DNA of 64,000 nt, taken from assembly GCA_903813345.2 (NCBI GenBank), contig CAIIXF020000007.1, positions 34,256,538 to 34,320,537 on the forward strand. Reading direction: 5' to 3'. The notes under the pieces are model-generated. The model saw nothing but the letters and a program-made list of their open reading frames with translations, did not search any database and had not been told where the DNA came from. Numbering within the stretch: the stretch's first letter is position 1; the number at the start of each line of letters is the position of its first letter. Positions 35,401-47,400 of the stretch are shown here, one piece after another. The position numbers were made by a program, and so were the translations under genes. The stretch is from Owenia fusiformis. Taxonomy: Eukaryota; Annelida; Polychaeta; Sabellida; Oweniidae.

Positions 35401-38400
35401 AATTTGGTTTGCAGATTTTGATTCCCGAGAAAATTTTATACTTAGTTCATAACTCACACTTTAAATTTGGAGAATTTTTTATTGTGACCTACTTTTCGGA
35501 CACCATATCTCAAAAGTGGGGCAAAATACTGTCTGATGGCAAAAGGCTAACACTATTAGCGCACTCTTGGCTACAAGTATACAAAATTTTGAAGAATATA
35601 ATTAATCTGTAGTGTCAGAATAGCAAAAATAAGGAAAAACTTTGAATTTGACCTAGATTTTGACCTAGGCATTTTGGTGTCCAAATTTTGAAGCTAGATG
35701 GCTTTTGAGGTCCCATTCTTTAAAAGGCTTTCATTATATTTAGCTGAACTCAGTCTATATTTCGTATTTTTCACTTCAAAAAAATCTTTTTTCCCATTGA
35801 CTTAACATGGGCACCAAATTTAGCGATTTTTGAGCTTTCAAAACGCCATAACTTCCGAATCGGAAGTCTGATTCGATTTTGGTTTTCAGATTCGGAATCC
35901 TGAGAAAATTTCCTATAAGACTAATATCCTGGACATTTGATTCGGAGAACTTTTTTTTTGGACCTCGTTTTCGGACACTGATATCTCGAAATCGGTTTGA
36001 GATATCAAAAAACTAAATCGACCCTTGCTTTCCTACTTTTTTTATAAGGAACACAATGAAAAAAACCTGGATCAAAAATATTGAAGGACGACCGAGAAAA
36101 TCGAAAAAAGTGACAAAGTACTGGATTTGACCTAGTTCTTGACCTTTGACCTAGATAAAAATTTGACCAAATTTCCGAGGAACTAGATTCTGGACCTAAA
36201 TTGACCAAATGATTGACTTTACTGAAGACCTTATGGTTATTGAGAAAACTGGTTTAGAATAATAAGAATAACTAGATTTTGGAAATTGAACAAGTTCAAT
36301 TTCAGACTCCAGATCTAGACTTTTTTTAGCCGAGTCATCCAGAATAAGCCGAGTCATCCAAAATAAGCTGAGTCATCCAGAAAAAGATGGATGGATGGAT
36401 GGATGAAAAAGGAAGGAAGGATAGACTAGAATAGGAAGGAAAGATAGGATATAATAGGAAAGAATGATAGAATAGAATAGGAAGAAGGAATAGAATAGGA
36501 AGAAGGAATAGAATAGGAAGGATAGGAAGGAGAGGATACGAAGGAAAGGTAGATAAGAAGGATACGATAGGATCACAAAGGAAGGATGGATGCATTTTTC
36601 AATATTTTCTTCTCTACTCTTGACTTTCTATCAGGATACAATCAGATCGATTTTTCTCGAAATTTCAAAACGCAATAACTTTCGAACCGGAAGTCGGATC
36701 GAAATTTTGGTTTGCAGACTCGGATTCCTGATAAAATTCTACCCTTAATTCATAACTCATATGTTAAATTTTGAGAACCTTTTATTTTGACCTACTTTTC
36801 GGACACCATATCTCAAAAGTGGGTCGAAATACTTTCTGACGGCAAAAAGCTAACACTATTAGCACACTCTTTCCTACCTGTATACAAAATTTTGAAGCAA
36901 ATCATTTAAATATAGTGTCAGAATCACAAAAATAAGGAAAAACTACGAATTTGACCTAGATTTTGACCTAGGGATTTTGGTGTCCAAATTTTGAAGTTAG
37001 GTAGCCTTCGAGGTTCCCTTCTTTCATAGGCTTTCATTATTTTAAGCTGTACTTAGTCTATATCTCGTATTTTACACTTCAAAAAAATCTTTTTTCCCAT
37101 TGACATAACATGGGGCACCAAATTTAGCGATTTTTGAGCTTTCAAAATGTCATAACTTCCGAACCGGAAGTCGGATCGAAATTTGGTTTGCAGATTTTGA
37201 TTCCCGAGAAAATTTTATACTTAGTTCATAACTCACACTTTAAATTTGGAGAATTTTTTATTGTGACCTACTTTTCCGACACCATATCTCAAAAGTGGGG
37301 CAAAATACTGTCTGATGGCAAAAGGCTAACACTATTAGCGCACTCTTGGCTACAAGTATACAAAATTTTGAAGAATATAATTAATCTGTAGTGTCAGAAT
37401 AGCAAAAATAAGGAAAAACTTTGAATTTGACCTAGATTTTGACCTAGGCATTTTGGTGTCCAAATTTTGAAGCTAGATGGCTTTTGAGGTCCCATTCTTT
37501 AAAAAGCTTTCATTATGTAAAGCTGTACTCAGTCTATATTTCGTATTTTTCACTTCAAAAAAATCTTTTTTCCCATTGACTTAACATGGGCACCAAATTT
37601 AGCGATTTTTGAGCTTTCAAAACGCCATAACTTCCGAACCGGAAGTCTGATTCGATTTTGGTTTTCAGATTCGGAATCCTGAGAAAATTTCCTATAAGAC
37701 TAATATCCTGGACATTTGATTCGGAGAACTTTTTTTGGACCTCGTTTTCGGACACTGATATCTCGAAATCGGTTTGAGATATCAAAAAACTAAATCGACC
37801 CTAGCTTTCCTACTTTTTTATAAGGAACACAATGAAAAAAACCCGGATCAAAAATATTGAAGGACGACCGAGAAAATCGAAAAAAGTGACAAAGTACTGG
37901 ATTTGACCTAGTTCTTGACCTTTGACCTAGATAAAAATTTGACCAAATTTCCGAGGAACTAGATTCTGGACCTAAATTGACCAAATGATTGACTTTACTG
38001 AAGACCTTATGGTTATTGAGAAAACTGGTTTAGAATAATAAGAATAACTAGATTTTGGAAATTGAACAAGTTCAATTTCAGACTCCAGATCTAGACTTTT
38101 TTTAGCCGAGTCATCCAGAATAAGCCGAGTCATCCAAAATAAGCTGAGTCATCCAGAAAAAGATGGATGGATGAAAAAGGAAGGAAGGATAGACTAGAAT
38201 AGGAAGGAAAGATAGGATAGAATAGGAAAGAATGATAGAATAGAATAGGAAGAAGGAATAGAATAGGAAGAAGGAATAGAATAGGAAGGATAGGAAGGAG
38301 AGGATACGAAGGAAAGGTAGATAAGAAGGATACGATAGGATCACAAAGGAAGGATGGATGCATTTTTCAATATTTTCTTCTCTACTCTTGACTTTCTATC

Positions 38401-41400
38401 AGGATACAATCAGATCGATTTTTCTCGAAATTTCAAAACGCAATAACTTTCGAACCGGAAGTCGGATCGAAATTTTGGTTTGCAGACTCGGATTCCTGAT
38501 AAAATTCTACCCTTAATTCATAACTCATATGTTAAATTTTGAGAACCTTTTATTTTGACCTACTTTTCGGACACCATATCTCAAAAGTGGGTCGAAATAC
38601 TTTCTGACGGCAAAAAGCTAACACTATTAGCACACTCTTTCCTACCTGTATACAAAATTTTGAAGCAAATCATTTAAATATAGTGTCAGAATCACAAAAA
38701 TAAGGAAAAACTACGAATTTGACCTAGATTTTGACCTAGGGATTTTGGTGTCCAAATTTTGAAGTTAGGTAGCCTTCGAGGTCCCCTTCTTTCATAGGCT
38801 TTCATTATTTTAAGCTGTACTTAGTCTATATCTCGTATTTTACACTTCAAAAAAATCTTTTTTTCCCATTGACATAACATGGGGCACCAAATTTAGCGAT
38901 TTTTTGAGCTTTCAAAATGTCATAACTTCCCAACAGAAAGTTGGATCGAAATTTGATTTGCAGATTCGGATTTCTGAGAAAATTCTATACTTAATTCATA
39001 ACTCAAACGTTAAATTTGGAGATTTTTTTATTTTGACCTACTTTTCGGACACCATATCTCAAAAGTGGGTCAAAATACTTTCTGACGGCAAAAGGCTAAC
39101 ACTATTAGCACACTCTTGGCTACATGTATACAAAATTTCGAAGAATATAATTAATCTGTAGTGTCAGAATCGCAAAAATAAGGAAAAACTTTGAATTTGA
39201 CCTAGATTTTGACCTAGGCATTTTGGGTGTCTAAATTTTTATGGAAAGAATGTTTTGAGGTCCCTTTCTTTTATGGGCTTCCATTATGTTTAGCTGTGCT
39301 TAGTCTATATCTCGTATTTTACACTTCAAAAAAATATTTTTTCCTATTGAATTAACATGGGGCACCAAAATTAGCGATTTTTGAATTTTCAAAACGCCAT
39401 AACTTCTGAATCGGAAGTCAGATCGAAATTTGGTTTTCAGATTGGAATCCTGAGAAAATTTCCTATAAGACTGATATCCTGGACATCGGATCCGGAGAAC
39501 CGAAATTTTTGGACCTTGTTTTCGGACACTGATATCTCGAAATCGGTTTGAGATACCAAAAAACTAAATCGACCCTAGATTTTCTACTTTTTTATGAGGA
39601 ACACAATGAAAAAAACTCGGATCAAAAATATTGAAGGACGACTGAGAAAATCGAAAAAAGTGACAAAATACTGGATTTGACCTAGTTCTTGACCTTTGAC
39701 CTAGATAAAAATTTGACCCAATTTCCCACCAACTACATACTGAACCTAAATAAACTGTATTATGGTTCTTACTGGATACCTCATAGTTACTGAAAAACTC
39801 CCAAAGAATAATAACTAGACTTGGGAAATTGAACGAAGTTCAATTTCAGACTCCAGATCCAGACTTTTTTAAGCCCAGTCATCTAAAATAAGCAGAGTCA
39901 TCCAGAATAAGCTGAGTCATCCAGAATAAGATGGATGGATAAAACAGGAAGGTAGGATAGGATAGAATGGGAAGGAACGATAGGATAGAATAAGAAAGAA
40001 GGATAGGACAGAACAGAATAGGAAGAAAGGATATGATAGGAGAGGATAGGAAGGAAAGGATACGAAGGAAGGATAGGATAGGATAGGATCAGATAGGAAG
40101 GATGGATGAATTTTTCAATATTTTCTTCTTTACTCTTGACTTTCTATCAGGATACCATCAGATCGATTTTCCGAAATTTCAAAACGCCATAACTTCTGAA
40201 CCGGAAGTCGGATCTAAATTTGATTTAAAGATTCGGATTCCTGACAAAATTCTACCCCTAATTCATAACTCATACATTAAATTTGGCGAATTTTTATTTT
40301 GACCTACTTTTTGGACACGCCATAACTTCGGAACCGGAAGTCGGATCGAAATTTGGTTTGCAGATTTGGATTTCTGAGAAAATTCTATCCTTAATTCATA
40401 ACTCAAACCTTAAATTTGGAGAACTTTTTATTTTGACCTACTTTTCGGACACCATATCTCAAAAGTGGGTCAAAATTCTTTCTGACGGCAAAAGGCTAAC
40501 GCTATAAGCACACTCTTGGCTACATGTATACACAATTTCGAAGAATATAATTAAAATGTAGTGTTAGAATCGCAAAAATAAGAAAAAACTTTGAATTTGA
40601 CCTAGATTTTGACCTAGGCATTTTGGTGTCCAAATTTTAAAGCTAGATGGCTTTTGAGGTCCCATTCTTTTAAAAGCTTTCATTATATTTAGCTGAACTT
40701 AGTCTATATTTCGTATTTTTCACTTCAAAAAAATCTTTTTTCCCATTGACTTAACATGGGCTCAAAATTTAGCGATTTTTGAGCTTTCAAAACGCCATAA
40801 CTTCAGAACCAGAAGTCTGATCTAAATTTCGTTTTCAGATTCGGAATCCTGAGAAAATTTCCTATAAGATTAATATCCTGGACATTTGATTCGGAGAATT
40901 TTTTTTTGGACCTCGTTTTCGGACACTGATATCTCGAAATCGGTTTGAGATATCAAAAAACTAAATCGACCCTAGGTTTCCTGCTTTTTTATAAGGAACA
41001 CAATGAAAAAAACCCGGATCGAAAATATTGAAGGACAACCGAGAAAATCGAAAAAAGTGACAAAGTACTGGATTTGACCTAGTTCTTGACCTTTGACCTA
41101 GATAAAAATTTGACCCAATTTCCCACCAACTAGATACTGAACCTAAATGAACTGTATTATGGTCCTTACTGGATACCTACTAGTTATTGAAAAAACTCCC
41201 AAAGAATAATAACTAGATTTTGGAAATTGAACGAGTTCAATTTCAGACTCCAGATCTAGACTTTTTTTAGCCGAGTCATCCAGAATAAGCCAAGTCATCC
41301 AAAATAAGCTAAGTCATCCAGCAAAAGATGGATGGATGGATGGATGAAAAAGGAAGGAAGGATAGGATAGAATAGGAAGGAACGATAGGATTGAATAGGA

Positions 41401-44400
41401 TAGAAGGATAGAATAGAATAGGAAGAAGGGATAGAATAGGAAGGATAGGAAGGAGAGGATACGAAGCAAGGGTAAATAGGAAGGATAGGATAGGATCACA
41501 AAGGAAGGATGGATGCATTTTTCAATATTTTCTTCTCTACTCTTGACTTTCTATCAGGATACCATCAGATCGATTTTTCTTGAAATTTCAAAACTCCATA
41601 ACTTCCGAACCGGAAGTCGAATCGAAATTTGATTTGCAGATTCGGATTCCTGACAAAATTCAACCCCTAATTCATAACTCATACATTAAATTTGGCGAAT
41701 TTTTATTTTGACCTACTTTTCGGACACGCCATAACTTCTGAACCGGAAGTCAAATCAAAATTTGGTTGGCAGATTCGGATTTCTGAGAAAATTATATTCT
41801 TAATTCATAACTCAAACGTTAAATTTGAAGAACTTTTTATTTTGACCTACTTTTCGGACACCGTATCTCAAAAGTGGGTCAAAATACTTTCTGACGGCAA
41901 AAGGCTAACGCTATAAGCACACTCTTGGCTACATGTATACACAATTTCGAGGAATATAATTAAAGTGTAGTCTCAGAATCGCAAAAATAAGGATAAACTA
42001 TGAATTTGACCTAGTTTTTGACCTAGGCATTTTGGTGTCCAAATTTTGAAATAAGGTAGCCTTCGAGGTTCCCTTCTTTCATAGACTTTCATTATTTTAA
42101 GCTGTACTTAGTCTATATCTCGTATTTTACACTTCAAAAAAATATTTTTTCCCATTGACATAACATGGGGCACCAAATTTAGCGATTTTTGAGCTTTCAA
42201 AATGTCATAACTTCCGAACTGGAAGTCGGATCGAAATTTGGTTTGCAGATTCGGATTCCTGAGAAAATTCTATACTTAGTTCATAACTCACACGTTAAAT
42301 TTGGAGAATTTTTTATTTTGACCTACTTTTCGGACACCATATCTCAAAAGTGGGGCAAAATACTTTCTGACGGCAAAAGGCTAACACTATTAGGGCACTC
42401 TCGGCTACATGTATACAAAATTTCGAAGAATATAATTAATCTGTAGTGTCAGAATAGAAAAAATAAGGAAGAACTTTGAATTTGACCTAGATTTTGACCT
42501 AGGCATTTTGGTGTCCAAATTTTGAAGCTAGATGGCTTTTGAGGTCCCATTCTTTTAAAAGCGTTCATAATATTAAGCTGAACTCAGTCTATATTTCGTA
42601 TTTTTCACTTCAAAAAAATCTTTTTTCCCATTGACTTAACATGGGCACCAAATTTAGCAATTTTTGAGCTTTCAAAACGCCATAACTTCCGAACCGGTAG
42701 TCTGATCCGAATTTGGTTTTCAGATTCGGAATCCTGAGAAAATTTCCTATAAGACTAATATCCTAGACATTTGATTCGAAGAACTTTTTTTTGGACCTCG
42801 TTTTCGAAAAAACCTTGATCGAAAATTTTGAAGGACGACCGAGAAAATCGAAAAAAGTGACAAAGTACTGAATTTGACCCAGTTCTTGACCTTTGACCTG
42901 GATAAAAATTTGACCCAATTTCCCAGGAACTAGATACTGAACCTAAATTGACTGGATAATGATCTTAATTGGATACCTTATGGTTGTCGAGAAAAGGCTT
43001 CCAGTATAATAATAATAAATAAAGAATAATAAAGAAAAATGACGAAAACAATAGACTCCAGATTTCATCTGGAGTCTAATAATAACTAGACATGTAAATT
43101 GAACAAGTTCAATTTAAGACTCCAGATTTCAAACTTTTTTTTTAAGCTGAGTCATCCAAAATACTGTAAGCTGAGCCATTCAGAATAAGCTTAGTCATCT
43201 AGAATATAGACATTCAGACAACTCTTAAGTAGGTTATCTTCGACTCCATTGGCTTAACATGGGGACATAATAATATCGACTTTCAAGATTTCAAACCGCT
43301 ATAACTATCTAATCAGAAATTTGATCGAAATTTGGTTTGCAGATTCTGATTTCTGAGAAGATTCTACGCTTGTGTCATAACTCATACATTGAATTTTGAG
43401 ATCTTTTTGTGTTGACCTACTTTCCGGACGCCATTCCTCAAAATCGGTAAGAGTAATCAAAAAAAAGACAGAAACAATAATGAAAGGGCTGTCTTTAAGC
43501 TACATGATGAAAAAAGATAAAGGAATAACGACAAATAGTGACAAAGATAATTGACATTATGTTAGAAATGTATGATTTGACCCAGTTCTTGACCTTAGCT
43601 TTTCAGTGTCCAAATGTTGAATTAAGGTAGCTTTTGAGGACCTATTCTATGGTAGGCTTCCATTAATTGTATTTTCATTCTGTCAGTATCTCATATATTT
43701 AAAATTTGTAATCTTCTGCTGCCCTACTGACATAACATAGGATATCAAAATAGCAATTTTTTAACTTTTCAAAACGCCATTTCTTCTAAACTTGGTGTCG
43801 GATTGAAATTTGATTTGCAGATTCGGATTCCTGAGAAAAGTCTACCCTTAATTCATAACTCATACGTTAAATTTGGAGAACCTTTCATGTTGACCTACTT
43901 TTCGGACACTATATCTCAAAAGTGGGTCAAAATTCTTTCTGACGGTGAAGGCTAACACTATTTGCATACTCTTTGCTACCTGTATACAAAATTTTGAAGC
44001 AAATAATTCAAGTGGTGTAGTGTCAGAATCGAAAAAATAAGTTAAAACTATAAATTTGACCTAGATTTTGACCTAGGCATTTTGGTGTCCAAATTTTGAA
44101 GCTAGATAGCTTTTGACATCCCTTTCTTTTATAGGCTTTCATTATGTAAAGCTGTACTCAGTCTATATTTCGTGTTTATACTTCGAAAAAATCTTTTTTT
44201 CCCATTGCCATAACATGGGGCACCCAATTTAGCGATTTTTGAGATATCAAAACGCCATAACTTCAGAAAATGAAGTCGGATCGAATTTTGGTTTTCAGAT
44301 TTGGATTCCTGAGAAAATTCTATCGTTAATTCATAACTCAAACGTTAAATTTGGAAAACTTTTTATTTTGACCTACTTTTCGGACACCATATCTCAAAAG

Positions 44401-47400
44401 TGGGTCAAAATACTTTGTGACGGCAAAAGACTAACACTATTAGCATACTCTTTGCTACCTGTATACAGGATTTTAAAGCAAATCATTTGAATATAGTGTC
44501 AGAATCATAAAAATAAGGAAAAACTATGAATTTGACCTAGATTTTGACCTAGGGATTTTGGTGTCCGAATTTTGAAGCTAAGTAGCGTTCGAGGTCCCCT
44601 TCTTTAATAGGCTTTCATTATATTAAGCTGTACTCAGTCTATATCTCGTATTTTACACTTCAAAAAAATCTTTTTTTCCATTGACATAACATGGGGCAGC
44701 AAATTTAGCAATTTTTTAGCTTTCAAAACGCCATAACTTCCAAACAGGAAGTCGAATCGAGATTTTGTTTGCAGATTTGGACTCTTGAGATCATTCTACC
44801 CCTAATTCATAACTCATACGTTAAATGTAGAGAACATTTTATTTTGACCTACTTTAGGGACACCATATCTCAAAAGTAGGTCAAAATACTTTCTGACGGC
44901 AAAAGGCTAACACTATTAGCACACTCTTGGCTACATGTATACAGAATTTCGAAGGATATAATTAAAGTGTAGTGTCAGAATCGCAAAAATAAGGAAAAAC
45001 TATGAATTTGACCTAGATTTTGACCTAGGCATTTTGATGTCCAAATTTTCAAGCTAGATGGCTTTTGAGGTCCCCTTCTTTTAAAAGCTTTCATTATATT
45101 TAGCTGAACTCAGTCTATATTTCGTATGTTTCACTTCAAAAAAATCTTTTTTCCCATTGACTTAACATGGGCACCAAATTTAGCGATTTTTGAGCTTTCA
45201 AAACGCCATAACTTCCGATCGAGTAGTCGGATCGAAATTTGGTTTGCAGATTTGGATTCCTCAGATCATTCTACACTTGTTCCATAACTCACATGTTGAA
45301 TTTGGAGAATTTTTTGTCTGACCTAATTTCCGGACGCCATATCCCAAAATCGGTAAGAGTAATCAAAAATCTGTTGGCACACTTATGAAAGAGCTGTTTC
45401 TAAGCTACATGTTGAAAAAAAGATGAAGGAGTTAAGAAGAATATTGACGAAGATATCATGAAGAATGTTGAAAATGTAAGATTTGACCTAGTTCTTGACC
45501 TTTGACCTAGATAAAAATTTGACCTAATTTCCCAGAAAGCCGGATACAGTCTTCAGTTAACCAAGTAAGTTGGATTAAGTAAGCTGTTATAGTTGACGAG
45601 AAATTTGGTGAGGAGGAAGAAAAAAGAATAATAAGAAAACAGGCAAAAACAATAGACTCCAGATTTTCAATCTGGAGTCTAATAATAAAAAGAATACTGG
45701 CAAAAACAATAGACTCCAGATTTTCAATCTGGAGTCTAATAATAATAATACTGGCAAAAACAATAGACTCCAGATTTTCAATCTGGAGTCTAATAATATA
45801 TCTCTACTTTTAGGACAATCAGGAACTTACAATTATAAATCTCAAAGGATGTATTTTACTTACATATTTTGCACTTCCAAGTGGATCTTCTCCTTTACCT
45901 TTAAACTCATCATCACCTGTTCCACAAACTAATGTCACAAATGTTTGCCTGCAATAAGTACAACATATCATAATATTGAACAAATGTAATCAGCCACCTG
46001 GTGGTGACTTTGGTAACTACCTACTCGCATCTGGGTAAATGACTGGATATCATATACCGGGATGGGCTTAATTTTCATAAATTATGTTAAAGAATACCAA
46101 ATTATACCAAAGAACTATGGAAGCTACTCACTTCCTCTGCTTAATCAGATATAAAATGAAGTGATTTACAGATCTTAACATTTTAAAACTAACTGTGAAG
46201 CTGTTTTTTTAAAGTTTGTAGACACAGATTAAGCATTTGACTTGAAAATGGCTGAAAGAAAGTAGGTACAGTATACATGTATATAGAGGATATCCTATGA
46301 TTTATGAGTGATATGATTTTTATCCACGAATGGATATGATATCTGCACGAGCGAGCGTAGCGAGAGAGTGCAGATATTAATATCCATGAGTGGATTAAAA
46401 TCATATCACGAGTAAATCATAGGATGTTCTTTTTATTCCATAGTTAAAGTCATCATCAGAATCAGAATCGTCGGAAATTAAGTGATTTAATTCGAATTTT
46501 CCAAACGATCCGGCGATAATGACACTTAGCCTCGTTTTGAGTCTGAAGTAGCAAAAATCCATAAACCATCGCATACGACGCCGTATGTCATGGCTAAAAC
46601 ACCGTATGCTATGGTTAAATGAAAATTTGTCAAAAATATCATATTTTACCACTGACTACAAAAATACCATTTTTATTTTCACATGTTATCCTATGAATAT
46701 CATGCTAACTATGGAATAAAGTCAAAAAAGTTATCGCCAAAAATTTGAAGGTGATATCTGTAGCAGGTTTGGAGAAAACTGCTGAATGAATGGACAGACA
46801 GTCTGACAGATGCTCCTAGGTGGACAATATTGCCCCACACTAGGTGGTGGTGACATAAAAAAGCATACATGTATTTTTTTACTGAACGATTCCTAAAAAA
46901 CTAAAATGCTTATTGACGACTTTTTTTTTTGGTAAAGTAATGTTTGTACCTCGTTCCTGAGCCTGTATATTGAACTTCTAAGTTTTGCCCTGGCTCTCCC
47001 TGAAATTTTGCAGTTTTCAAGTCTCCCACTTTGTAGTAAGTTATAGTTGGAGGAATTTCTGGACTTGAAACTTCCTGGCATGCCTTAAAACATTAATGCA
47101 ATATATAAGTTGAAGTTCAAACCTGACATAACTACAAACATTAATGCAATATATAAGTTGAAGCTCAAACCTGACATAACTACAAACATTAATGCAATAT
47201 ATAAGTTGAAGCTCAAACCTGACATAACTACAACCATTAATGCAATATATACATTGAAGCTCAATCCTGACATAACTACAACCATTAATGCAATATATAA
47301 GTTGAAGCTCAAACCTGACATAACTCCAAACATTAATGCAATATATAAGTCGAAGCTCAAACCTGACATAACTACAAACATTAATACAATATATAAGTTG

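Larger units (their letters stand above)
34378..45560 (+). repeat. Satellite with higher-order repeat structure, about 11 kb
   Basis: A monomer of roughly 450-550 bases recurs about 20 times in one orientation. Its parts, in order, are CCATAACTTCCGAACC with GGAAGTCGGATC, TTTGCAGATTCGGATTCCTGA, TTTTGACCTACTTTTCGGACACC, GTGTAGTGTCAGAATCGC, TTTGACCTAGATTTTGACC and CATTGACATAACATGGGGC. Groups of monomers form higher-order units beginning AACTAGATTTTGGAAATTGAAC at about 34378, 36270, 38046, 39813, 41211 and 43084 (spacing about 1892, 1776, 1767, 1398 and 1873). The first five start with a purine block of AAGGATAGGAT type. Short open frames are shadows of the repeat. It lies in intron 4 of the MRH gene. 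Confidence 0.92.

Noticed and set aside
34476-41518. Proline/leucine/serine-rich minus-strand frames in the satellite
   Set aside because: They are the complement of purine-rich simple repeats at the head of each satellite unit.
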